Shown piece after piece: positions 8,122 to 15,233 of a stretch of DNA of 18,843 nucleotides. Both the position numbers and the translations under genes were made by a program. The DNA is from DATAPE01 sp034667545 (GTDB taxonomy: Bacteria > Actinomycetota > CADDZG01 > WHSQ01), in assembly GCA_034667545.1 (NCBI GenBank), contig JAXDJR010000177.1:1-18843 (forward strand), written 5' to 3'. The notes under the pieces were generated by a model. The model saw only the letters and a program-made list of their open reading frames with translations, searched no databases and had not been told where the DNA came from. The first letter of the stretch is position 1, and the number at the start of each line of letters is the position of its first letter.

Positions 8122-8140
8122 GGCCCAGTGTAATTGGGCC
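8122..8140 (-). promoter_or_regulatory. inverted repeat upstream of pdxS (operator or weak terminator)
   Basis: GGCCCA (8122-8127) and TGGGCC (8135-8140) form a perfect 6-bp inverted repeat with a 7-base loop between the end of the DUF3048 gene and pdxS. On the minus strand the loop side contains TACACT (8132-8127), which fits a TANNNT -10 box for pdxS, so a bound regulator would block the promoter. There is no T-run on the minus strand, so a rho-independent terminator for the DUF3048 genes is less likely. Regulator unknown. Confidence 0.35.
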
Positions 8141-8170
8141 GGAAGGGACCTCGGAGTCCGCTGCGGCCTG

Positions 8171-9208
8171 CTAGAAGCTGACGGTGCCTTTGATCGCACC
8201 CTTGCTGGACGGCACCAACTCGATCCAGATCGGTCCCCGTGCGAACCTCATGACCTTGCCGCCGGAGGTGAGGTAGATGAACCGGTGGTTGCGCCGCTTC
8301 CATTGCCCTTTCACAACTCCGCCATTGCGAAGCAGCAATGCGCGACCCTTACCTGAGAAAGTGATGCGCGGTGAGGGGTTCCCGGCAACATCTACCAACT
8401 GGGTGGACAGTTTGACGTTCACCCTCTGGATCAGCACGTTGGGGGCCGCGATCTGGTGTCCATCGGCAGACATGAACGGCTGTCCGCTCTCATAACGCTT
8501 CCAGATGCCCCCCCGCCACCGCCACCGGATGGGTTCGGCAACGCTGGAGTCTTCGAACTTCAGTCCAACGCTCGTCGCTTTCTTGGGAGGAGCGGAAGGG
8601 GGCCCGAAGTGGAACAGGTCGGTGGCGGGAGCTCGCACATGCTGCTGGGCTGCTTGCTTCAACAGCAGCTTGACGTTCGCGAACAGCGAGTGGTCGCTGG
8701 TGTTGCCCGGCGGTACACGGTAAAGGGCTTGTGAATCGTTGAAATCGGTGAACAGTTTCATGTGGTGCTTCGTCAGCGACTTTGTGACGATCGCATTTGC
8801 TCCGGCGAAGGCGAGGCCCTGCGTCACCGGTTTGATGAAGTCGGGATCATCGAATCGGGCGCTGCGAACGGGTCCCGCCTTCGTGACGCTGTCACACTGG
8901 AAGATCGCCGCGAAGCGAGTGATGCCACCTTCTACCAGCTCCTCGAAAACCACATCGGCGTGGTCGAGCCCGCTCTGTGGACGAGCTTCCGTCGAATTCT
9001 CGATCTTTACTGCGATCGCAGGCCGGCGAAGATCAACGCCCTTCTTGGGAGAGCGACCGGTCAGAGGGCATTTGGTCGGAACCCGCGCCGACTGACTGGC
9101 GCGGGGCGTGGGGGACACACCCGCCACCGGTTTGGTGCTCGAGCTGCATGCGGAGAGCAGCAGGACGGGCGCCAGTAGCGCGGTGATGAGACAGCGGCTA
9201 CTTCGCAA
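8171..9208 (-). CDS. DUF3048 domain lipoprotein
   Basis: 345 aa from a TTG start at 9208. The N-terminus is a lipoprotein signal with lipobox L-S-A-C, Cys21 being the lipidated residue. The body matches the DUF3048 family (known from B. subtilis lipoprotein YerB, function unknown). Markers are PAIAVKIEN, E-L-V-E-G-G-I-T-R-F, GPVRSAR, DHSLFAN and, in the C-terminal half, DGHQIA. It would sit on the outer face of the membrane. The TTG overlaps the end of the neighbouring paralogue by 11 nt, which suggests coupling; no ATG or GTG upstream of the signal sequence is available. It is a diverged tandem duplicate of the next gene. Confidence 0.88.
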   Translation of the reverse strand: MRSSRCLITALLAPVLLLSACSSSTKPVAGVSPTPRASQSARVPTKCPLTGRSPKKGVDLRRPAIAVKIENSTEARPQSGLDHADVVFEELVEGGITRFAAIFQCDSVTKAGPVRSARFDDPDFIKPVTQGLAFAGANAIVTKSLTKHHMKLFTDFNDSQALYRVPPGNTSDHSLFANVKLLLKQAAQQHVRAPATDLFHFGPPSAPPKKATSVGLKFEDSSVAEPIRWRWRGGIWKRYESGQPFMSADGHQIAAPNVLIQRVNVKLSTQLVDVAGNPSPRITFSGKGRALLLRNGGVVKGQWKRRNHRFIYLTSGGKVMRFARGPIWIELVPSSKGAIKGTVSF

Positions 9209-10250
9209 AGCTGAACGATCCCTTCACGTCGCCCTTGCTGCCCGGCACCAGCTCGACCCAGACCGTCCCCGGCTTCAGTTGCATCTCGTCACCCGACTTC
9301 GTTGCGAAGTGCACCGGTTCGGCAACAGACTTGCGGGTCCATCTGCCCTTTATCGCTCTTCCATCACGGAACAGCACGGCCCGGCCAGAACCGATCACGT
9401 CGACGATCTTGGTGGATGGGTTCCCGAGAACGTCCACGATCTTCTTGGAGTAATCGACGCGGTGCTCTTCGATCAGCACGTTGTCCACGGCGATCTGGTG
9501 TCCTGACTCGGCCATCATCGGCGACCCTCCCTGCAAGCGTTGCCACCGCCCCTTGGCCCACTTGTATCCGGCAATGTTGCCGGTGCTGAAGTTGATGGTT
9601 ATGGAGCTCGCCTTTTGAGACGCACCTTTCTGCAGATCACCGAACTTGAAGATGTTGTCTGGAGGAGGCCGGTCGAAGTGCTTCTTACCCAACTTGCGAA
9701 GGGCGATCGTGTTCGCGTACAGCGTGTGCTCGGAACTGATGCCCGGACGCGGAACGCGGCGCATCGCGCTTCCGGCAGTCAATTCGTCGATCACAGTCAC
9801 GTTGGCTTTGGCGAGGATCTTGTCCACGATCGCGTTGCTGCCGGCGTCGGCCAGGATCCTGGTGACGGGCTTCATGATGTCCGGATCGACCTCGCGGGCG
9901 CTTCTCACGGGACCGACTTTGGTGGCGTCCGAGCAGTCGTAGATGGCCATGAATCGAGAAAGCCCGCCTTCAACTTCTTCTTCGAACACCAGATCCGCTT
10001 TCTCGAGGCCCGAGAGGGGGTACGCGAGAGGGTTGTTTTCTACCTTCACGGCGACAGCCGGCCGTGTGACCAGATCGGGACTCTTCGGCTTCCGTCCCGT
10101 AAGGGCGCAGGTCGCAGGCTTATGCACCAACCTCCCGATACCGGGAAGCCCGCTGATGGCCGCACGTCCGCCGATCAGCACGAAGATCGCAATCGCGAAC
10201 ACGACGACGCCGACCGCCATCGCTGTAACGACCTTTCCCCTCTGCGTCAC
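9198..10250 (-). CDS. DUF3048 domain protein with N-terminal membrane anchor
   Basis: 350 aa from the GTG at 10250, chosen because TAGGAG lies 10 nt upstream. A TTG at 10304 would add 18 residues but has no comparable support. A hydrophobic segment at about residues 7-27 with no lipobox cysteine anchors the protein, leaving the rest outside. The same family markers as in its neighbour are present: PAVAVKVEN, E-V-E-G-G-L-S-R-F, GPVRSAR, SEHTLYAN and SGHQIA. The protein is clearly paralogous to the downstream lipoprotein but differs in how it is tethered. First gene of the pair. The 138 nt before it contain no recognisable element. Function unknown; an envelope role is inferred only from its location. 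Confidence 0.87.
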   Translation of the reverse strand: MTQRGKVVTAMAVGVVVFAIAIFVLIGGRAAISGLPGIGRLVHKPATCALTGRKPKSPDLVTRPAVAVKVENNPLAYPLSGLEKADLVFEEEVEGGLSRFMAIYDCSDATKVGPVRSAREVDPDIMKPVTRILADAGSNAIVDKILAKANVTVIDELTAGSAMRRVPRPGISSEHTLYANTIALRKLGKKHFDRPPPDNIFKFGDLQKGASQKASSITINFSTGNIAGYKWAKGRWQRLQGGSPMMAESGHQIAVDNVLIEEHRVDYSKKIVDVLGNPSTKIVDVIGSGRAVLFRDGRAIKGRWTRKSVAEPVHFATKSGDEMQLKPGTVWVELVPGSKGDVKGSFSFAK

Positions 10251-10388
10251 TGGCGCGGCTCTCCTACTCGCAGGTCTCGATGGAAATGTCGGCCTTGCGC
10301 GCAACCGATCCCGAGCGCGCAGGCACCTCGTGGGGAGGCGAGATGACGTTAGCAGAGGTAGCTGAGAGAAACGCGGAATTGATCGCGC

Positions 10389-11093
10389 TCAGAGATCGAG
10401 CAGCATCTCGGCTCGCGACTGCGGATCCGCCTGTGCGGAGCGGCTTGAAACGAACCACAGAAGCGCGAAACGATCCGAGCGGGGCTGTGCCTTAGCGATC
10501 GCACTCGCGAGTGCAGGTGGGTAACGAGTCAGAGCGGCCGCCGCGGCATCCGCTGAAAGCCCATCAGAAGCCGCGATCGCGATCCCGAGGCGCCCGAGGG
10601 CGAGGGCTTCCGACCGAGCCGCGGAGTGGGGCAGCCGCACGAAGCAATGCGCCACGACGGCCTCCAGCTCCGTGCGGGTGTATCCGTCGAGCAAGCTCTG
10701 GCTCACTGCCAGGGCTGGGCCCCCGGCCCAGCAGACGAGTGCGTTCGGACCATCGCCGGGGATCAGCCACATGGCCGGAACCCGGCCGCCGGTACGGCCG
10801 GCCAGGCCCTCCGCGATATTGAACAGACGGGGCGCTTGCTCGGGACGAAGCCTGACCGCGTTTAGCGATCGCAGGACGAGCCTGCCCTGAAGGCGCACCC
10901 AACCCCACAGCGCTATCGCCACTGCCGCAGCTGCCGTCGTGCTCCACGCGAGCCCCCCGGCGATCCAACCCGCAGCTCCTGCGAGGATCACGGGGATCCC
11001 CCAGGCGATCCTCAGCAACGAAGCGGCGCTCGAGGAATCGGCCGCCGGCATCCACTCCGTAGCCTCAAACGGTTGCAGGTTCTGGGAGGTCAT
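10389..11093 (-). CDS. M48/HtpX-like membrane protein without an active site (pseudoprotease)
   Basis: 234 aa from the ATG at 11093. Two hydrophobic segments lie at about residues 26-46 and 48-68. Then comes a segment laid out like M48 zinc proteases: RLFNIAEGLAGRTGG, then a strand with P-G-D-G-P-N-A-L, then LAVSQSLLDGYTRTELEAVVAH. Exactly where the family has HExxH, this protein has H149-C-F-V-R153, so the catalytic Glu and second zinc His are gone. The downstream EADR-type zinc ligand is not found either. The C-terminus, with a spaced D-P-Q-S-R-A-E-M-L-L segment, again recalls the end of M48 proteins. It should not be a protease as sequenced. It may be a regulatory or scaffold relic, or an unrelated fold with chance similarity. 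Confidence 0.6.
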   Translation of the reverse strand: MTSQNLQPFEATEWMPAADSSSAASLLRIAWGIPVILAGAAGWIAGGLAWSTTAAAAVAIALWGWVRLQGRLVLRSLNAVRLRPEQAPRLFNIAEGLAGRTGGRVPAMWLIPGDGPNALVCWAGGPALAVSQSLLDGYTRTELEAVVAHCFVRLPHSAARSEALALGRLGIAIAASDGLSADAAAAALTRYPPALASAIAKAQPRSDRFALLWFVSSRSAQADPQSRAEMLLDL

Positions 11094-11100
11094 GAACGGC

Positions 11101-11106
11101 AGGATA
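11101..11106 (-). promoter_or_regulatory. putative -10 box for a leaderless mRNA of the M48-like gene
   Basis: TATCCT on the minus strand lies 7 nt before the ATG at 11093, and no Shine-Dalgarno sequence is present. The spacing fits transcription starting at the start codon. The -35 region is not convincing. Confidence 0.4.
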
Positions 11107-11141
11107 GGCGCGGACCGCAACCGTAAGGATGCCCGGCCGCG

Positions 11142-12471
11142 ATGAAGATCCTCGGCGTCAGTTCTCTTGCGGCACGACACCGCCGCGGCTCTGGTTATCG
11201 ATGGGCGGCTCGTTGCGTTCGTGGAAGAAGAGCGGCTCAATCGCGACAAACACACCTGGTCGTTTCCAGATCTCGCTATCGGCTGGTGCCTGCAGGAGGC
11301 AAACCTCACCATCAACGACATGGACGTCGTTGCGTTCGACTACAGACCCGGGCTTGATTACTCGCGAGCGCTCGCCTACGGCGTGCTGCCGCGTTTGCCC
11401 CGCTCGTCATTTCATTGGGCCAAACAGACCTACGCCGATCTGCGCCACATCCTCAAGGTGCTTCGCTTCCGGCAACGATGGGGATACAGGGGTCGCATCC
11501 GTCTCGTTGAGCACCATCTCTGCCACGCAGCTTCGTCGTTCTTGACTTCCCCCTACGACCGAGCCATCACCCTTACGATCGACCGCGGTGGTGATTACCT
11601 GTCGACCGCGGTTTACAGGTCCGAAGGGTCGAAGCTGAAAACCAGTGCTTAAGGTGCACAATCCCCACTCGCTCGGCGAGCTCTACACCGCGGTCACGTG
11701 GTGGCTCGGGTTCACGCCGAATTGGGACGAGGGGAAAGTGATGGCGCTGGCCTCCTTCGGCCGCCCCACGCACCTCGAGGACTTCCGCAGGATGGTGCAG
11801 CTGCATGACGACGGGGGGTTCCGTATAGATCTCTCATGGGCTGGTTGGCGCATCGAGCGAAAGCCAGTGTCGAAACGATTCACCGACCGCTTCGGGGCGC
11901 CGCGTTCGGCCGGCGCTCCCCTAACCGAGGTCCACGAAGACATCGCCTTCGCCATCTAGGCCATAACCGAGGAAACCGTACTGCACGTGGCGTCGGCCGC
12001 TGGACGGAGATGGGGCCGGTCGGTCCCGATGTGTTTGAGCGGAGGCGTAGCCCTACATTCGGTCATGAACGCCCGCCTGCTCAAGGATGGCCCATTCGAC
12101 GATGTCTTCATGCAACCGGCGGTGGGCGACGCGGGTAACGCGCTCGGTGCAGCGCTGCACGTCTGGCACGCAGCCACGGGCAAGCCACGCACATTCGAGA
12201 TGGAGCACGCGGTCAGGTCCCCGCGGTGAACCACGTCGACGGTACCGGGCGCCTCCAGACGGTCGCGGAGGCGAACAATCCCGCGTACCGCAAGCTGATC
12301 GAGGGCTTCTTCAGACGAATGGGCGTCCCTATGGTCCTGAACACTTCGTTCAACGACAAAGGTGAGCCCATCGTGTGCTCTCCGGAAGACACGCTGCGCA
12401 CTTATTTCGCCACGGGCATAGACGCTCTGGTGATCGGCTCTTACGTGTTGGAGAAGCAAACGGTCGCGTGA
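11142..12471 (+). pseudogene. decayed NodU/CmcH-family carbamoyltransferase
   Basis: An intact member is about 550-600 aa and transfers a carbamoyl group to sugars or natural products. Here the family can be followed through four pieces. MKILGVS (from 11142) should run into HDTAAALVIDG, but 10 nt lie between them where 9 are expected (frameshift near 11163-11172). The second piece runs to a TAA at 11652, with EHHLCHAASSF and a TIDRGGD motif. Reading then resumes in a third frame at about 11645 with HNPHSLGELYTAVT and KVMALASFG. TAG at 11957 replaces the glutamine expected in AFA-I-(Q)-AITEE, and the same frame continues with CLSGGVALHSVMNARL and QPAVGDAGNALGAAL. At about 12215 the sequence jumps to VPAVNHVDGTGRLQTV and NTSFNDKGEP, in another frame. 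The family's G-R-x-E-F-G-P-R-A-L-G block is missing. Four lesions make this a true pseudogene rather than a sequencing slip. Confidence 0.9.
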
Positions 12472-12484
12472 GAGGTTCCGCCTT

Positions 12485-12509
12485 GCTACAGAAGCGACGG
12501 TTCTGTAGC
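12485..12509. terminator. hairpin between the convergent pseudogene and pimA
   Basis: GCTACAGAA (12485-12493) and TTCTGTAGC (12501-12509) form a perfect 9-bp stem with a 7-base loop. It lies in the 49-nt gap where the carbamoyltransferase pseudogene (plus) and pimA (minus) converge, so it could end transcription from both sides. A clear T-run is lacking on either side, so it is not a canonical rho-independent terminator. Confidence 0.55.
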
Positions 12510-12520
12510 TCTCTTCGCAG

Positions 12521-13627
12521 TCACCGTCTCATCGCCGCGGCTCGTTCGTAGATCGCCTCGACCTCGGGAACGATGTGAACCCAGTCGAAGAGCGCGCCCC
12601 GAGCGCCCGCTCTGTCTTCCAGCTCTTCCGCCCGGCGGGGATCGGTCAACACCGAACGCAGCGCCTCGGCTACAGACCCGCTGTCGCCCACCCGGGCGAA
12701 AACCGCAGCATCTGCCGCAACCGCTCTGAATTCGTCCAGGTCCGAGCAGACGATGGCGCATCCGCTCGCCATCGCCTCGACCAACACGATGCCGAAGGAT
12801 TCACCGCCCAGGTTGGGCGCGCAGAAGACGTCACACGAAGCGAGCAGCCTCGCCTTGTCCCCTTCCGAGACCACGCCCAGGAAGTTCACGTCCAAGCCCA
12901 GTTCCTCGGCCGTGGCCTGCAACTCGGTGCGCAGGCCCCCTTCTCCCGCGACGATGAGAAATGCACTGAGGTCTCCGATCGCGGCCATCGCGTGAAGCGC
13001 TACCTCGGCCCCCTTGCGGGGCTCGAGACGGCCGAGGAACAGAACGTGGCGCCCGGGGCCAAGGTCCATCGGTTGCGCCGCTGCGAAGAGCGCTGCATTG
13101 ATGCCGTTAGGGGTCGAGTCGAGCTCTCCGGGAAAGTAGCGAGACACGAGCCGCGCGGCCGCGTCCGAGACTGCGGACCTCGCTGCGAGCCGCCGCATCA
13201 GGGGTGCCAGCGCCCGCCTGAAGATCCGGTAGAGAGGGTTGGAAGGCGCGGCCGCATGGAAGGTTCCGACCGCCGGCGCGCGGGTGGCCAAGAGCGCGAG
13301 TAACGACAGGCTGGGTATCAAAGGTTCGTGCAGGTGCACGACGTCAGGATCGAACTTCGCCAACTGTTTCCGGATCCTGTAGGCCGCGACGGGACCGAAG
13401 CAGATCGGCGCGATCGATCCGTTGGCAGGGATGCCCACGGCCCGGCCTACAAAGGCCACCTCGTGGGCGGCACCCGCGTCGATCCCGCCCCTCCCCCGCA
13501 GCGACCGGGGCGCGAACACTCCCACCTCGTGACCACGGCTCTCCAGCGTGTGGGCCAGCGAGCGGATGTGCGATTGGACTCCCCCCGGACGGTCCCAGGC
13601 ATAGGGGCAAACGATCGCAACCCTCAC
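12521..13627 (-). CDS. pimA: phosphatidylinositol α-mannosyltransferase (PimA-like, GT4)
   Basis: Transfers mannose from GDP-mannose to phosphatidylinositol at the inner face of the membrane, the first step of PIM synthesis. The 368-aa GT-B protein has the N-terminal loop P-G-G-V-Q-S-H at 14-20, G-T-F-H-A at 121-125, the donor-binding L-G-R-L-E-P-R-K-G at 198-206 and G-G-E-S-F-G-I-V-L-V-E at 274-284. These are the positions expected of PimA. The GTG at 13627 overlaps the stop of the acyltransferase gene in a GTGA junction. Its place after pgsA and the acyltransferase, as in mycobacteria, is strong contextual support. A related GT4 enzyme with another acceptor cannot be excluded from sequence alone. 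Confidence 0.88.
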   Translation of the reverse strand: MRVAIVCPYAWDRPGGVQSHIRSLAHTLESRGHEVGVFAPRSLRGRGGIDAGAAHEVAFVGRAVGIPANGSIAPICFGPVAAYRIRKQLAKFDPDVVHLHEPLIPSLSLLALLATRAPAVGTFHAAAPSNPLYRIFRRALAPLMRRLAARSAVSDAAARLVSRYFPGELDSTPNGINAALFAAAQPMDLGPGRHVLFLGRLEPRKGAEVALHAMAAIGDLSAFLIVAGEGGLRTELQATAEELGLDVNFLGVVSEGDKARLLASCDVFCAPNLGGESFGIVLVEAMASGCAIVCSDLDEFRAVAADAAVFARVGDSGSVAEALRSVLTDPRRAEELEDRAGARGALFDWVHIVPEVEAIYERAAAMRR

Positions 13628-14553
13628 GCCTCAACCCGGTCTTGGGGCCAGAACGGTTGGAAGACATGCCACTCTTCGGGTCGCATCGCGATGAAGTGCT
13701 CGAGCTCTACCGCGATCTGCTTGGTCAGCTGCGCGACCGCGTCTGCAGCGTCCACGTCGGGAAGCTCGATGATCTCGCCGATGTGCGCTTCCCAGCCGCG
13801 CCGGCCGTCCGCTCGCTTCACCCCATAGATACCTGCCACGATCAGCGGTACGCCGGCCCGCAGGGCGACAAACGCCGGACCCGCGGGAAGCGTCGCTGGC
13901 GCCCCGAAGAGCTCTACCTGCAAGCCCCTGCCGGTGAGATCACGGTCCCCCACGATGGCCACGATGGCGCCGTCCTCGACGGACGCGATGAGCTTGCGCG
14001 TGACCCCGGCTTCGGCAGGAAAAATGGTCATCCCGAGTTTGGCGCGGTGGGCGGCGAAGAAGTCGAACATCCGCCGCGGCCGTAGCACCTCGGCAACGGT
14101 TACCAGCCTCCTGCCGCTCGCCCCAACCCACGCTCCTCCCGCGTCCCAATTGCCGAGATGGCTCACGACCACAACGGCCCCCTTGCCGCGTCCGAGAACC
14201 TCGTCAAGCCGTTCTTCGCCGAACACATGGAACCTCTCGAGGAAGAACTCTCGGGTCTCTCTGACCAGCCGAAAAGTCTCGAGCCAATAGCGCGCATAAC
14301 TTCGGTAGGCCTCGGTTACCGATCGATCGAGTCTTCTAGATCCGATCGCGGCACCGGTAACGCGCGCTAGGTTGCGTTCCACGCTCCGCCTTCGGTCGGT
14401 ACGGCGCCTCGCCAAGAGCCCGCCGGCAAAGTGCGCCAGCCCGTAAGCCGGCCTTTCCGGGATGGCGCGGGCGATGAATGAGCCGGCGACGTACCCGTAA
14501 TACACGAGCTGCAGCAGCTTGCCCTCTTTCTGAGGGCGGGTCTCCCTAGGCAC
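13624..14553 (-). CDS. LpxL/HtrB-family acyltransferase, PatA-like (PIM acylation)
   Basis: Probably adds a fatty acyl chain to the mannose of PIM1/PIM2 on the cytoplasmic membrane face. From the GTG at 14553 the product is 309 aa. The acyltransferase motif HX4D is seen as H132-L-G-N-W-D137, and an N-terminal amphipathic/hydrophobic stretch (VYYGYVAGSFIARAIPE) is typical of the family. The start is uncertain. The GTG at 14553 overlaps the pgsA stop region by 8 nt but has no Shine-Dalgarno sequence. A GTG at 14505 fits the usual family N-terminus, but AGAGGG lies 16 nt away. The much longer open frame upstream is antisense-free shadow of pgsA. It lies between pgsA and pimA and overlaps both. 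Confidence 0.85.
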   Translation of the reverse strand: MPRETRPQKEGKLLQLVYYGYVAGSFIARAIPERPAYGLAHFAGGLLARRRTDRRRSVERNLARVTGAAIGSRRLDRSVTEAYRSYARYWLETFRLVRETREFFLERFHVFGEERLDEVLGRGKGAVVVVSHLGNWDAGGAWVGASGRRLVTVAEVLRPRRMFDFFAAHRAKLGMTIFPAEAGVTRKLIASVEDGAIVAIVGDRDLTGRGLQVELFGAPATLPAGPAFVALRAGVPLIVAGIYGVKRADGRRGWEAHIGEIIELPDVDAADAVAQLTKQIAVELEHFIAMRPEEWHVFQPFWPQDRVEA

Positions 14554-15145
14554 TGATCGTCTGTTTATGAACGTGCACCAAACGCTGGACCGCCGTGACG
14601 AATGACACTGCCGCGAGGATCGCCGTGGCGAGCGGAAGGACGTCGAAAAACAGACCCAACACCATGAGGATCCACCGCTCCAATCGCTCCGCGATGCCGA
14701 CATTGCACTCGTATCCGAGAGCTTCCGCGCGCGCCTTGATGTACGACACGAGGAATGCAGCGACGAGAGCCGCAAGAGCGAGGGCGGCGACCCAGTGTTG
14801 CTCGCGCCCCAACTTATCCGGCGTGACGGCATAGAGCCAGGCCACGGGGATGAAGAAGAGTGCATCCGAGAGCCTGTCGGTGGTGGAGTCCAAGAGCGCG
14901 CCGAACCTGCTGGTGACTCCCCGGGCCTTGGCGACGGCACCGTCCAGGATGTCGGCGGCACCGGATACAAGCGTGGCGATGGCGGCAGTAATGAGGTGGC
15001 CCCTCAGGATCTCCAGGGAGCCGAAAGCCTGGATGAGAACCCCGAGAACCGTGATGACGTTGGGGTCTATATGGGTGCGGGCAACTATTCGGCCCACAGG
15101 CCGCATCAGCTGATCCCACAGGCCTCGGATCTTTTGATTGATCAC
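14546..15145 (-). CDS. pgsA: CDP-alcohol phosphatidyltransferase, probable phosphatidylinositol-phosphate synthase
   Basis: Makes phosphatidylinositol phosphate from CDP-diacylglycerol and inositol phosphate in the membrane, feeding PimA. It is a 199-aa protein with about six membrane helices. The CDP-alcohol signature DxxDGxxARx8GxxxDxxxD is complete in its acidic residues (D65, D68, G69, G82, D86, D90), but the normally invariant Arg is Lys73. The following D-R-L-S-D fits inositol-phosphate-using members. The GTG at 15145 has no Shine-Dalgarno sequence but has TAGGCT 7 nt upstream. First gene of pgsA - acyltransferase - pimA. Phosphatidylglycerophosphate synthase is the main alternative, but the operon argues against it. 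Confidence 0.87.
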   Translation of the reverse strand: MINQKIRGLWDQLMRPVGRIVARTHIDPNVITVLGVLIQAFGSLEILRGHLITAAIATLVSGAADILDGAVAKARGVTSRFGALLDSTTDRLSDALFFIPVAWLYAVTPDKLGREQHWVAALALAALVAAFLVSYIKARAEALGYECNVGIAERLERWILMVLGLFFDVLPLATAILAAVSFVTAVQRLVHVHKQTISA

Positions 15146-15152
15146 CGACCCA

Positions 15153-15158
15153 AGCCTA
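15153..15158 (-). promoter_or_regulatory. putative -10 box of the pgsA-pimA operon
   Basis: TAGGCT on the minus strand fits TANNNT and lies 7 nt before the pgsA GTG, which has no Shine-Dalgarno sequence. This suggests a leaderless transcript. No clear -35 box is seen. The 88-nt gap is shared with the divergent EF-G2 gene. Confidence 0.35.
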
Positions 15159-15233
15159 CTGACGCGACGCGCGGGCTACCGGAGGCCACTACGATTGCCG
15201 CTCACCGGTCAGTCCCACCAAAGGAGCGACGGC

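Noticed and set aside
10251..10304. N-terminal extension of the upstream DUF3048 protein from a TTG at 10304
   Set aside because: The GTG at 10250 has a TAGGAG ribosome site and leaves a normal short N-terminus before the membrane helix; the extension has neither support.
11957..11959. The amber codon in the carbamoyltransferase as a recoded or suppressed stop
   Set aside because: The same gene also has two frameshifts and an internal deletion, so reading through TAG alone would not restore it.
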